Shown here one piece after another: positions 26,336 through 40,501 of a DNA stretch of 64,000 nt. The notes beneath the pieces are model-generated. The model did not search any database, was not told the DNA's origin, and saw only the letters and a program-made list of their open reading frames with translations. This DNA comes from Vitis vinifera (taxonomy: Eukaryota; Streptophyta; Magnoliopsida; Vitales; Vitaceae): positions 11,026,501 to 11,090,500 of the forward strand of contig NC_081817.1 in NCBI RefSeq assembly GCF_030704535.1, written 5' to 3'. Both the position numbers and the translations under genes were made by a program. The stretch's first letter is position 1; each line of letters opens with the position of its first letter.

Positions 26336-29300
26336 ATGGCTGGAAATATGAGATTTGAGTTGTCTTCAGGCACTCCTGAGGAAGCTGGTTTTTCTGGGAG
26401 TTATCCAAATGGACAGAGGGGGAACTATCAAAATGCCTGTTTGGATAGGTCTGGAAGCTTCAGAGAGGGTGGGGAGAGCCGTTTATTTAGTTCTGGAACT
26501 GGTATATCCCGTGGGAATGCTACATCAGCAATGGGGGATCTGCCTCCATTGTCACAATGTCTGATGTTGGAGCCAATTACACTGCGGGATCAGAAGTGCT
26601 CTAGGTTAGTTGAAATAAGGAGAGTTCTGGGGATTCCTTTTGGAAGCACTGGGGAAGACAATTCCTTTGGAGCTGCTCACTCAAAGCCTCCCCCTCCTGT
26701 GGCTACTGAAGAACTAAAACGTTTCAAGGCAAGTGTGGTAGACACCATTAACAAGGCCAGGTAATTTAATCTTGTAGAAATGTTTATTGGTGATTTTTGT
26801 TATTTGGTAGAAAGTGTTGTCCTCTTTTCCTTCATGATGCATGTTTTTATCTGGTTCTGGTCATTCATTGTCTTCAGATCAGATAATTAAAACTATTACT
26901 TCTAATTCAAGGTTAGCCTTTTCTCTGTTCATGCCCCTGGATGCTTGGAATGGATTTTTAATCTTTTTTGGGTTATAAATCTTAGGGTAAATAGAATGGA
27001 ACTTTGATTAAAAAAATGCAAACCTAGGGCTAGGGTATAGTTAATTATGATTGGTTGTCTTTTGTATACCTTTTGTTTGTTGATGTTGCAATGTCTTTTC
27101 ACCAGGGGTAGAATAAAAAGGCTGGATGAATCCATAGACAAATTGAACAAATTTTGTGATGCCCTAAACTTAAGGAAGCAACAGCGTAATGATCTATTAC
27201 CAAATGAAAAATCAGTTGGGTTGAACTCATTGAAAGTGGGAACTCAGATTCATCGAAGCTCTCCAGACCTTGTATCTCAAAGACTGGAGGACAGGACAAA
27301 GAGTGTTGTTATGAATAAGCGGGTTCGCACATCGATGGCAGATATACGGGTTTGTATTTGAAACCTTTATTTACATCTGGCATTACAACCCCTCCCTTTT
27401 GCATCCTCTTGGGTGTTTTTCCATGCTATGGCATCTGGTTGATGTGATTGTATTTTATTTTTTGATTATTTTTGTGTATTAAAAAAAAAAGAAACTTCTT
27501 CAATTTTGGGATCAGGAATCTGAAAGTGAATTTTCCTGAATTTAATTTGCAGTTGTATTTTTTGTTTTTTATTTTGGGATGTAGTTGGCGGGTGAGGTTT
27601 GGATGTCTCATGGCCTTATCTCATATAGCAATTTGATCACAAGTATACTTTTAACATGGAGATATCATCATAGCAACAGCAGGGAAAAGTTATGTTATTT
27701 GTTCTTGGAACTTGTAAAGTGGGCATTCTAGGATTATGATAGAGTTGTTAAAAGGAAAAAAGTAATATAGCTTTTTCAACTACTAAAAGAAAATGAAAAA
27801 TAGTTTTTTTAAAATACTAAAGAAAACTATCACTCTTCGTATACGCTTTTAATTTAATTACTCTTTTTACCTATCAAAAAAAAAAAAAAAAAAACTAAAG
27901 AAAACTAATAGACTTAGTGGTGGGAGAGGATTCAGGTTAGTGGGTCGGCTAGCTTCATTCTGGCTGAAAAGTTGAAGGCCTTGAAACTGATTTTGAGAAG
28001 TTGGAACAAAGAGGTATTTGGTAAGGTTGAAACCCAGAAGCAACTTGCTTTGAATCTGGTGGATTTTTGGGACGAGGAGGAGAGTGCTTGCACGTTGTCT
28101 CTGGAAGAGGAGGAAGCTAGAAAGGAGGCAAGAGAGACTTATAAGAAGTGGGTCCTATTAGAGGAGGCGTCTTGGAGGCAAAAGTCTAGAGAAATCTGGC
28201 TTAAGGAAGGGGATAGAAATACAAGGTTCTTTTATCAGATGGCTAATGCTCATAAGAGGAGGAATTGGTTGGCTAGAGTTAAAGTCAATGGGAGGTGGTT
28301 TACTGAGGATAGTGAAATTAAAGAGGAAGTGAGCAGAGCTTTCTAGGGTCTATTGTTAGATCTTGGAGGATGGAAGCCAAACATAGAAGGGTTAGAGAAG
28401 CCTTTTACGGTGGAGGAGATCTTTGGTGTGTTGTCAGGGTTCTGCGGGGAGAAAGCGCTAGGCCCTGACGGTTTCCCAATGGCTTTCTGACAGTGTTCAT
28501 GGGACTTTGTGAAGGTGGAGGTGATGAACTTCTTTAGAGAGTTCCATGATTCCGGTTGCTTTGTGCGGAGTCTGAATGCAACCTTTCTAGTGTTGATCCC
28601 AAAGAAAGGGGGGGTTGAGGGCTTGAAGGATTTTAGGCCAATTAGTTTGGTAGGAGGGCTGTACAAGTGGCTAACCAAGGTGCTGGCTAATAGGTTGAAG
28701 GGGGTGTTAGCTAAGGTGATCTCAACGTCAAAAAATGTGTTTGTGGAGGGGCGGCAGATTATGGATGCAGTGCTTATTGCTAATGAAGCAATAGGCTCGA
28801 TTTTGAAAAGGAATAGAGGGGCGATTCTTTGCAAATTGAACATTGAGAAAACCTATGATAATGTGGAGTGGTATTTTCTTTTGGCGGTTTTGGAGAAGAT
28901 GGGGTTCGGGGAAAAGTGGTGTCGCTGGATTAAGTGGTGTTTATCCACTACTAGGTTTTCTGTTTTGGTTAATGGAACCCCTACTAGATTTTTTTAGAGC
29001 TCAAGGGGTTTAAGGCAAGGAGACCCCCTTTCCCCTTATTTGTTCGTAATAGCGATGATGGTACTCAGCTGTCTGTTGAAGAGAGCAGTTTCTAGAGGCT
29101 TCTTATCGCCTTGCTCGGTTTGGGGAAGAGGGGGTGAAGGGGTCTAGGTCTCACTTGCTGTTTGCTGATGACGCATTGATTTTTTGTGAGGTGAGGGAGG
29201 AGCAAATGATGTGTTTGTGTTGACTGTTAATGTGGTTTGAGGCAATTTTGGGGTTAAGAGGGAATTTGGATAAAAGTGAGTTGATTCCGGTAGGTAGGGT

Positions 29301-32300
29301 AGAGAATGTGGAAGAGTTGGCTAAAGAGCTTGGTTGTAAGGTGAGAAGACTGTCATCCACTCACTTAGGAATGCCATTGGGTGCTCCTTTTAAATCTGTA
29401 GTTGCTTGGGATGGAATTGAAGAGAGACTTCGCAAGAGATTGGGTATGTGGAAACGACAATATATTTCTAAAGAGGGGGGGGGGGGGGGGGGAGGAGTTC
29501 CACCTTGATTCGTAGTACTTTGTCTAGCTTGCCGATCTATTTCATGTCTATTCTCCAGTTGCCTAGGACGGTTAGAATGAGATTGGAGCATATTCAAAGG
29601 GATTTTCTATGGGGTGGTGGAGCTCTTGAGCAAAAATCTCACTTAGTAAGGTGGATGGTCGTTTGTTTAGATAAAAGGAAAGGAGGGTTGGGGGTTAAGA
29701 GTCTTGTGACACTCAATAGGGCTCTCCTTGGCAAATGGAGTTGGCGCTTTGCAAATGAAAGAAAGGCCCTTTGGAACCAAGTGATTAGAGGGAAATATGG
29801 GGAGCAAAGAGGTGGGTGGAGCTCTTGTGAGGCTAGGTAGGCTTATGGAGTTGAGTTGTGGAAAGCAATTAGAAAGTTGGGGCACCTTGTGACCCCTAGA
29901 TTTGACTTTGTGGTGGGTGATGGAAGGAAGGTGAGCTTTTGGAAGGATATGTGGTGTGAAACTACTCCTTTGTGTGAGTCTTTTCCCTCTTTATTTTGCC
30001 CTAGCAACTTCTAAGAGGCTTGAATGAATGAAGTTTGGACAGCTTTTGGGGAAATGGGGGGAAGTCAGAGCCCTTGCTTCACTAGGCCTTTCAATGATTG
30101 GAAGATGGAAGAGGTGGAAATGTTGTTTTGTTGTTTGGGTGGGAAGAAGGTAAATGTGGGTGAGGAGGAAGATAGGGTGAGGTGGATGGACTCGAAGGAT
30201 TGCTTGTTCTCGGTAAAGTCCTTGTATAGAGCCTTGCAGTCGGATTCTCTAGTTTCTTTCCCTTCGAAGATTATTTGGAACTCTAGTGTGCAACCTAAAT
30301 TAAGTTTCTTTGCTTGGGAGGCTTCGTGGGGAAAAGTTCTAACCTTGGACTGGCTGCAAAAGAGGGGTTGGGCTTTGGCTAATTGATGCTTTCTTTGCCA
30401 AACGTTTGAGGAGTCTATTGATCACTTCCTTCTCCATTGTGAAAAGACAAAGGAAGTGTGGATGTTGCTCTTTTCATTGTTTGGAGTGACTTGGGTGTTT
30501 CCCTCTTCTGTAAAGGAAACCCTCTAAGGGTGGAGGGGTTCCTTTGTGGGTAAAAAGTGTAAGGCTGTGTGGCAAGTGGGTCTGTTATGTTTGTTTTGGT
30601 CCGTTTGGAAGACAAGGAATAAAATTGCCTTTGAAGATAGTGTGCTGTCCATCCAAAGACTGAAAGTTTCTTTTGTGTGTTTACTATGGTTGGAGACCAA
30701 ATTGTTGATGAAAGGTGGTCCTTTGACCTTAATAGATTGGGTGGGTTCTCGGTGAGGGAGAAGGTTTTTTGTTTCTTTGTTGTTTTGGGTTTAGTTGTAA
30801 GGGGGTGAGTGCCTCTATACTGTACATCTTTGGGTCGCTATGTTAGCGCCTCCTCGTAATACAATTCTTTTGCTTATTTATAGAAAAAAAAAAGACTTAT
30901 TTCCATTTTTATGTAAAATATGGGAGATGGTTTCTCACTGTATTGTATGGGAATGTTACCTATTGTATTGTTTGGTTATATGAAAAAACACAACACAACA
31001 GTTTTAAAGTCTTTTTATGGTCATTATTTATTTGGAAAGTTAAGTCTAATGCTGGGAGAATTGCTTTCTTCTTCCCTTTTGGTTTTTTTGTTTTTTTTTT
31101 TTTTTTCAGAAGGAGAATTGCTTTCTTCTCGATTTCATGAATCTTTTGCTGGTGAAACTCATACACTTCGCATGTAGTTGTACTCTCTTGGCATATCTTG
31201 TCTGTTCCTATAAAAAAAATTAAATAAATTTGCTTATAAAACAGAATGAGTTTTGTTTAATTTTGATGGAACAGCCAATTGTATTCACTACTTTCTAGGT
31301 TTCAGTCACTAGTGTTTCATTTATTGCAAATTGTTAGTTAATTTTCATGAAAACTTTTCAGCCAGAAGGCCGAAGTAGCGGTCCCCCAAGGCAGACTATG
31401 GTAATGGCAAAAGACAGAGATATGCTTAAGGATGGTGGTGTGGGATCTGATCTGGTTGAAGAAAAGATTCGCAGACTGCCTGCTGGAGGTGAGGGTTGGG
31501 ACAAAAAAATGAAAAGGAAACGATCAGTAGGTGCTGTTTTTACCAGACCCATGGATAGTGATGGAGAGTTAAAACGAGCGATGCATCATAAGCTTAACAA
31601 TGAAACCGGTCTGCAAGCTGGTGATGCTCAGGGTATCAGGTAACTTTTTATCAGATCATTTTTGTGGTGTCATAATCCTGTTTTAGTGGTTTAAGGCTCT
31701 TTTTTCTTGATTTTGAATCTAATTTGATAGTAATTATCAAGGAGCATTCCTATAAAAAATTCTCGAGCAGCATAGATTTATTTCCAAGAATATTGGTACA
31801 ATTTTCTTGGAGGCATTCAAAAGTTCAGCCAAAAAAATAATTTGTTAATCTATTAGAAAGTAGGTAAATGTCCCTTTTCCTAAGTGAATCTATATTTTTG
31901 AAGAGGATTTGAGTTAGTGTTTCTACTCCTTTAATACCAAGACCTCTCTCCTCCACAAGCTCACTCATATACATGAATGCTCGCTGCTATATATTTGTAT
32001 AAATACAGACATATGTTTAGTGCTAATATGGGTGGTTATATTCGGATGCCATGCTTTTCTTGCTCTACTTTATTGGTCAAAGAGATTTTTTTCTCCATAC
32101 TGTTAGAATTGATTCATTAATTAAAAATAATTGTTTTTCTTATCTGATAAAGTTCAGATCTATGTTTTTAGGGATTGAGATTCTAAAGAAATTTAATCCT
32201 AGTCCTGGAAACATTGTTTGCTTTAATATTAAGATTTCAATTTACTTCTGGAATTCTACTTTTTTGCCCCACTTGTCTCAAAAATCAGGTCATTTTGACA

Positions 32301-35300
32301 TATTGAATCAAAGTCAGAGATGGGGAACTAATAGGGACAAACCCACGAACTGATGAGTGATGATGATTCTAAGTTTAGAAGGGGTCTTCTATGGATGTAA
32401 CAATTTCAGAAATGAATTGTGAGAGTAAATCCAACGGACAACAATAAGAAATTGGAGGATAAAATGAGGAAACATGGTAAAGTTTGGCAGAAAATTGTTA
32501 AATTTTGATTACTGTGTTCTGCTTGCTCAATTTTTTATAAGTTTTTTTTTTTGTTTTGTCTTTAATAGGCTCCTGTTTTTTTTTTGATAGGCAAATAGGC
32601 TCCAGAAGTCTTATGTAGACAATCTACCACATTCTGTAGATGGCCTTGGTAGAGACTGCCATTTCACTCTTGAGCATTGTGATGCAAGCTTATTGTATTT
32701 CTACCGCATTTAATAATTTTTGTGTGTGTATTTATTGATAAAAATAAAAAATAAAAAAATAATTTTTGTGTGTGTATTGTGATGAATGAAGTAAGAAAAT
32801 TAAAGAAGAAAAGAAATAACCCTCACACTGAACCATTCTTCCTGAAATAAACTTATCTTAAGAACCAAATTAAGTATGCAAGGTCTTGAAATAAATGACT
32901 TCTAATAGCTCTTGAAATTAATTATTTTAGATAAATAATATGACATTCTTAAAAAAAGAAATCATGTATATGCAACTCAAATTTCAACATCCTGTTGATA
33001 TAATATTATCAAATGGCAGTACTCTCTCTCTCTCTCTCTCCATACACAAGCACATGCAAAAGCTGGAGGTTGTGGCACATGCATTGTCTGTGCATCCCCA
33101 ACAACACTATAATGCCTCAAAATGTGAAAAGTAAGAAGTGAAGTAGGAGTATTGGATTGGAGAGATTGTTAGAGTTGTAGGGATGGTTGATTTGAGGGGG
33201 AATCTTAGGTAGTTGTCTTATTTTCAATATTATGAAGGTAATTTAAATATTTTAAAATAGTGTAAAAAGACCACACTCCCTCATTGCTTTATGCATACTT
33301 GACGTATGGCACATGTGTTGTTTGTGCAACTCAACAAAAGTTGAAAAGAAAAAAGATTTGAGAAATGGTTTAAAAGGATAGGATAGAGTTATAAAGAGAT
33401 TAGGACACTTTATGGGATATACCTATCAGAAAAAAAAAAAAAAGGAAAAACTTGATGGGAGGTTTGTTTGAGAGACATGCAAAACACAAAGGAGAGAGAA
33501 TCTCTATTTTCCTTTTATATATATATAATGCGTGTATATCTAGATGTATACAGATGAGGCTATTTGTGGGGCACATATCCCATCTCTATTATTGGCTTTC
33601 ACCCTTTTATAGTTTAGCTGTTAGGATGGTGTATTCATCAACACAGTTTGTATTGATCTAAATCTATTTAGAGCAACCTAATTGTACTTGATGTGGATTT
33701 TATCCTGAACATTACATATTGACTTTAATTTTTGATAGGCAAGTCGAAATCTTATAGAGGAGTCCCTATCAAAATGGGGCATAACTAAGTGCACCTAAGC
33801 CCAAATAGTTGTTGAAATTTTGAAATGATAGCAGGTTTCCCCTAACATATCCCCTCGTCCAAAGGAAAAAGGTTTTGAGGAAGTGATCTTTAAGAGGGTG
33901 GATTTTGGCCAATTGGTGTGCTTTGAGCAGAGAGGAGTTAGAGTCCGTAGATCATATCATTCTTCATTGTGACAAGGCAAGATTATTATAGCAGTTGGTG
34001 TTCTTCATTTTTGGTGTACTGTGGGTTATTTCTGAGTCAGTTAGGGAAACCCTCCTAGGGTGGCGTGAGTCTTTTATAGAGAAAAGATGTATTAAGGCTT
34101 GGAGAGCTGTTCCTTCTTGCATTTTCTGGACAATTTGGAAGGACAGAAACAGGAGATACTTTGGTAGTGATGAATTGTCTGATCAAAGGCTAAAAAGTTT
34201 ATTCCTAAACAATTTCTCTATGTGGGTTAGGGTGTATATAGGTGGTGGCTATACGCATTTGATTGATTTCATAGAGTGGTTGGGTATTGGGTGAGGGGGG
34301 GAGAATATTTTTTTGTACCTTCTTTTCTGTTTTTTGCTTGGTTTACTTGTATACAACCTGTATACTCTTGTGCACTTTTTGCGCTTTTATTAATACAAAT
34401 CTCTTACTTATCAAAAAAGGGCCATGTCTGAATGCTCAAGACCTTCAGAAGTGCTATTTCTATTTTTTCATATGCACTAAAATAAGCATAAAGGAGCCAA
34501 CCTCCATAGGTTCTTGCATCTCTTGCCTGCATAGCCATCATGCCAACCAAGCTCTTTACCCTTCTAAGAAGACCCAGATCACCCTAAAAGGGGAAAAGCT
34601 TAAAGAACATTGCTTGGAATCCTCCACTTGCAATACTGTGATATTGACTTTTATTGATCAGATAAATAGAACAATTGGATTCAAATATTCCTTTTCCACT
34701 GCTTATATATGAACACCTCAATTGGTCAACACGTTTTAATTAAAAAATGAGTTCATTATTAAAATCATGTGTCATCACTCCAATGTTGATATCTTATATG
34801 CACACACAAATACATACACTATCCATCTGCATCTGTGTTTGCAGCAGATATGTACATAAATTGAGCTTTGATCTAATTACACCTATTATGAAACTTGTTC
34901 CTGTTATGCTATTCAAAAACTCCTTGTGGCAGCAGCATTTTCCCAAGCCCATTGTTGGGCTACATCTTTACGATGCACATGATTCTTGCCAAACATTATA
35001 TTAATTGGGTCATATTGAGTTGATAAGGTACCAGCAACTGTCCAATCCATAACAGTTATAATGATATTAATTATAAAATTGGCTTTGCATAACCCAACTC
35101 TTGGGTTTGATAATTTTATAATTAATATCATTACATAGTTGTAATCTCTTTTCCTGGGCTAAATCTTTTATAGTTGTAGGCCCCTTAACTTTGTGGACTG
35201 GTTGGGTTCTTGTTGAGGGCCGGTGAGTGCTTGTCCCTTTTGTTTCCTGTTTTTAGGTGACGCTTGTATACTCCCTGTATGCTCTGGGTCGCCTTTAAAG

Positions 35301-38300
35301 CACCCTTTATCTAATATATCCTTGTGCGTTTATCTATAAAAAAAAAACTCTTGGGTTTGATAACATTGATTGATCCTACTTGTGACTTGTCTATCAAAAT
35401 GCATATATATATATATATATATCAGTGTTGTGAATATTAATAAGTTTCCCTTAAATAGAAGTCTAGATTTAAAGAGGTATTTAGAATTTTAACATTTCAT
35501 TTTGAACTTGCTGCCTCTTTTTTGGTTCCTTTCCATCTTGCTAAGTTTGAAATGCGTACATTTTCTGGAAGCATAAATTTGTTTCCTGAGCATGCTAGGG
35601 GCGGCAAAATTGTGAATCTAGAAGTTTTATTTTATTTGTCTTTTTCTTTTTCTTTTTGTCCAAGAACAATTTATGCATTGTGAGACTGGCGAATTTTTCC
35701 GTATTGAGCAGACAAAAACTTTCAGTCTTGGGGCAACGTAGGTTTTATACATTGAAATTTATTTGGTGAAAGACAAACAGTGTTAATCTGTTTTACATAT
35801 TCTTGCATTTAGTATCATCGTATTTTCCCATTTACTTTGCCAATCTTTAGTTTTATTTTCTTAGTGTCTTATAGTAACTGATGAAGATTTCTCAGTCACG
35901 TTTTTGTTTCCAAGAATCTCTGTTTTTGGATTTGTACATCTTTACCCTCTGGGTGGAATAAAAGCCCTTGGATATTTTTCAAACAATAAAAATAATAATG
36001 TTAATAAAATAAGACTAGCTTGGGTTCTAAGCCTTGGAGAATTGCACTGATTTTAAGGGAGGAAAGTTTACAGAATACTAAATTTGTCCTAAAATGGTTC
36101 CTATGGCTTGAGATCTCACTTCCAAAGTCTTCAAATTTTGAAGAATGTGGGAGTTGGACATTAGACACTAAATTTATTTGAATAACCCCATTATTTTGAG
36201 ATATGATAAATATTTTTAAATTTAAGAAAAGGAGAAAGAAATGAGAGGAATGGGTATTTGGAAGATTCCCTTTGAAATTTTCAGATGTAATTCGATTTTC
36301 CCAAATCCAACCAAGTGAACAACAAATTTCAATCCCATCAGTTCTTTAGCTGATATTTTTTATATCTACTGATGTTAGAAAATAGCTATTGCTAGTGATG
36401 TAATCTTGTTGTATCCTGGCATTGAAATCTCGTTCTATCTTTGAAATTCATTGTAATGCTATTACAGTTTTATACTTTTGTCAATTGTGCAGTGCATTTT
36501 TATGAACTTGCTATTTTATACTATTACTGCTTCTGATAATGGGAATACTAGAGGTTTACTCTTGTTTTTTCCAAATTTTTTTCATCTGTTCCCTGCAAAA
36601 CTCCTAGATTGTTCGAGAAATTCTGTTCCATGTGCCCTCAGTCATAATGAAAATGAAGTTTCTACTTCAATACCTTTTGGATGAGGTTACTTGCAAATCA
36701 ACCCCTTTTCGGTTTTGTTGTTTTGCTTTGATGTGAGATTCTAGTCCTCCATCAATATATAGCTTTATTACCTACATTTATTGATTTATATAAGAATCAA
36801 ATTTTATTCTTAATGTTGCTAAATGCCTCACAGATCAGGATCTTCTAATGGTAGTAGTGGTGCTAACAAGTTAGATGGTACATCCTTGTCTGCCAGTTCA
36901 AATGCCCGTGTGACACAGAAGACTGAACTGGAAAAGGCCTCTCTCTCAAGGGATCACACAGCTGGATTGAATAAGGAAAGGCTTGTAGCAAAAGGAAGCA
37001 ATAAGTATGTTTTCACTCCTTTAAATTTATCTCACTAAAATCAGGCTTCCTCTACAGTTTTTTTTGTTTGACATTATAATTTGTTCTTAATTTTAATTTC
37101 TGATGTGCAACACCATCACAATTATCTAGGTTAAATATCCGCGAGGACAATAATGTAGTCACTCCTAGCCCAATAATAAAAGGAAAGGCTTCAAGGGGAC
37201 CACGAACTGGCCCTGTGGCGGCAAATTCATCTCTTAATTTTCCTCGCACATCTGGAGCACTGGAAGGCTGGGAACAGTCTCCAGGTGTAAACAAAATCCA
37301 TTCAATAGGTGCAACTAATAATCGCAAGCGTCCTATGCCCACAGGATCATCCTCTCCCCCCATGGCTCAATGGGGAGGTCAGAGACCACAAAAAATCTCT
37401 CGCACTAGGAGAGCAAATCTTGTCTCTCCTGTCTCAAACCATGATGAAGTGCAAATATCATCCGAAGGCTGCACTCCTGATTTTGGTGCTAGAATGGCTT
37501 CCACTGGGAACAGTGGGTCGCTTCTAGCCAGGGGTGTGGGTAATGGCTCTCAACATGGTAAAATGAAACTCGAAAATGTTTCTTCTCCCGCCAGATTATC
37601 TGAAAGTGAAGAATCTGGTGCTGGTGAAAACAGATCAAAGGAAAAAGGAATGGGCAGTTGTGAAGCAGAGGAAAGATCTGTAAATGGAATTCAGAATGTT
37701 GGGCCTTCAGTGTTGCTTGCAAAGAAGAACAAAATTCTTATTAGGGAAGAAATCGGAGATGGTGTGCGGAGACAAGGACGGAGTGGAAGGGGCTCGGCAT
37801 TTTCTAGGGCTAGCATATCACCAATGAGGGAAAAGTTTGAGAATCCAACTACAACAAAACCACTTCGAAGTGCAAGGCCTGGTTCTGATAAGAATGGAAG
37901 GTGTTGAATGCTTTTCTCTGATGTTGGAAACAAATTTATGTTTTTAACATTTATTATTTACCTTTCTTATATACATAATTGTTTATTTGTTCATTTCAGC
38001 AAGTCAGGCCGTCCTCCTCTTAAAAAACAGTCAGATCGAAAGGCGCTTACACGTGTAGGGCAAACTCCAAATAGTGGTTCTCCAGATTTCACAGGTGCGT
38101 TTAAAACCTCTCAAATTTGTATTTCATGCATTTGGGGTGTGCATTTTAACAATACCATGATTCTTAACAGTTCTTATACATTTTGAGAGTAGAGTGTCAA
38201 CTTCAGTATTCCTTAGGTTTCGGTGCTGGTTAAACATCTAACTTTTTCCCAATGTTTCGGTGAAAATCTTTCTACATTTAGTTTATTCTTTATATTTGTT

Positions 38301-40449
38301 ATTTAAAGATTCAGTTTCCTGTTTCTAATTTGTAGCTCCTGTTTTTCCAAATTAGAAGATATAGGTGCTATTGGCTATATCTTCGATGCATTAATATTCT
38401 TCTTCATGATATTCCAGGTGATTCAGATGATGATCGTGAAGAACTACTAGCAGCTGCAAAATTCACTGGTGATGCTAACTGTATGTGTCTTTTTTTCTAT
38501 TTATGGTGTTTCCGCACAAGATATTTTTGTTCCCCTGGCACATGAGTGTATTGTTGATTTCTGTATTGTTTGCTTTTGAAGATCTTGCCTGCTCTGGTTC
38601 ATTCTGGAAAAAAATGGAACCTTTTTTCGCTTCTGTCAACTTGGAGGACACATCCTATTTGAAGCAAGGGGTAGCTACTAGAATTCATGATTATAATTAT
38701 GAGTTATATTTTTAATTGGCTGCTCACTGATTCTTTCCACTTTCCTATTTGAAACTGGATCAGCTGCAACGCATGGAGGAGCTCCATGAAAGCCTATCTC
38801 AGATGTCTGGCAATGGCAAGAATGCCTTGGTATTTTCTATTCAATAATTTAACATATGCCTTTCCTGTCTTCACCCGTTTCTCTCTTTACTAGTGTTGAA
38901 CCAACACTCTATTTCATATGGTGAAATTTTGGCATGCTGTAGCTCATTATTAGAATTGCTGCAAACCTCTACTTTGAGTTTGATTTATGCAATTTATAAT
39001 AGCAGTGGGATGTCTGATGGTAATAAAATGGTAATTTTGTTGCCACAGCATTTGAAGTCATGAAGCCATCATTTGGAATGTGGACTTGTTAATAGATGCA
39101 TCGCTATTTTTTTGTGTGAAAATTTTGAAACATTATTCAATTAATCTATATGGCTTATGGGTCCATGTACTAGTTTTAAAATTGTCTTGCTTTCTCAGAA
39201 TGATCGAGTACATGAAGAAAGTTCTCGGTCTCAAACTCATGCTTCTGGAGAGAGAGAGAAAAACCAGATGAATCAAATTGGATCTAAGGAGTCTGCTAGG
39301 TCTGAGAATTTGGTTGATCAATTCCAGGATGGTGATGCTGCCATATGTGGAAGATTGAATGCAGAAAGAAGGTTTAACAAAGTTACCCCACTGTACCAAA
39401 GAGTATTATCAGCTCTTATCATAGAAGATGAAACTGAAGAAGAAGAAAATGGTGGACAAAGAAATATGTCTATCCAATATTCTAGAGATGACTCTTCTGC
39501 TGGCGCTTGCCTTAATGTTGATATTGACCCTCAAAGAAGGGATGAGATGGAATCTGAATATGATTCTGTCTTGGGTCTTCGACTGCAGAATATATATTCC
39601 CCTGACAAATTTTCTTGTAATGGGAGTACCACCTTTAACAAGGCCCCAACTGTGTTCAATCCTTCATGTAGTGATGACCTTCTTCATGGAGTTCATAGTT
39701 CTAAGCATTCAGATGTTGGGTCTCTCTCTGATATTTTTCATGACTGCCTGGATGTTCCACAAGCTGTTCAGCCAAATGGTTCTGGCATTTCTTCCTTTGA
39801 GTTCCGATATGAGCAGATGTCGCTGGAAGACAAACTGTTGCTGGAGCTGCATAGTATTGGCCTAAATCCAGAGACTGTGGTATGACTTTTACCTTATACA
39901 AGAAATGATGTTTATCAAAATTATTATTTTGTCTTTTCATTAAAGTCGATTCCTAATGTTCCCCCCCTACTTGTTTTTTTCTTATGGATTTTCCAAATCT
40001 TTACTCTAGTAGATTCATGTAAGGGATACTTTCTTTTTATCATTAGGCATCTGTAAGTGGGTTGCATGGTAAAATATCTCTTCGTACAATGGCATACTTT
40101 ATGGCTAGAATTTGTCCTTTTCAAGATTCTCATTTTTTTCTCTTCTCCTTTTACTTCTGGTTGCCTTGTTACAGCCTGATCTAGCAGAAGGAGAGGATGA
40201 AGTAATTAATCAAGAAATTATGGAACTTGAAAAGAAACTTTACCAACAGGTTGGATTACATTCTTGTTCTTTATAGCACATCTACTTTCCTAAACTTATT
40301 ATTTCACTATATTTGAGCAGAAACTGAAAGAAAGTGCATTTGTCAAAGTCGTGTACTTCAAGAAAAATGTTTATTGCAACTTATTTGAACCTTTTTTAGT
40401 GATTTTTTCTGTTCTACTTTTCTATCTTTTTAAACACGCACACGCACAC

Positions 40450-40501
<52 letters not shown>

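Noticed and set aside
33421..33445. 'cctatcag' plus A14 as a further LINE micro-insertion
   Set aside because: Resembles the LINE terminus but no flanking direct repeat could be found.
33731..33770. 'tttttgataggcaag' as a minus-strand LINE end
   Set aside because: Terminus-like sequence is present, but there is neither a long A-tail nor a target duplication.
35060..35132. Perfect 21-bp hairpin as a microRNA precursor
   Set aside because: The stem is AT-only in most positions and is explained by the aberrant LINE 5' junction; nothing supports a processed small RNA.
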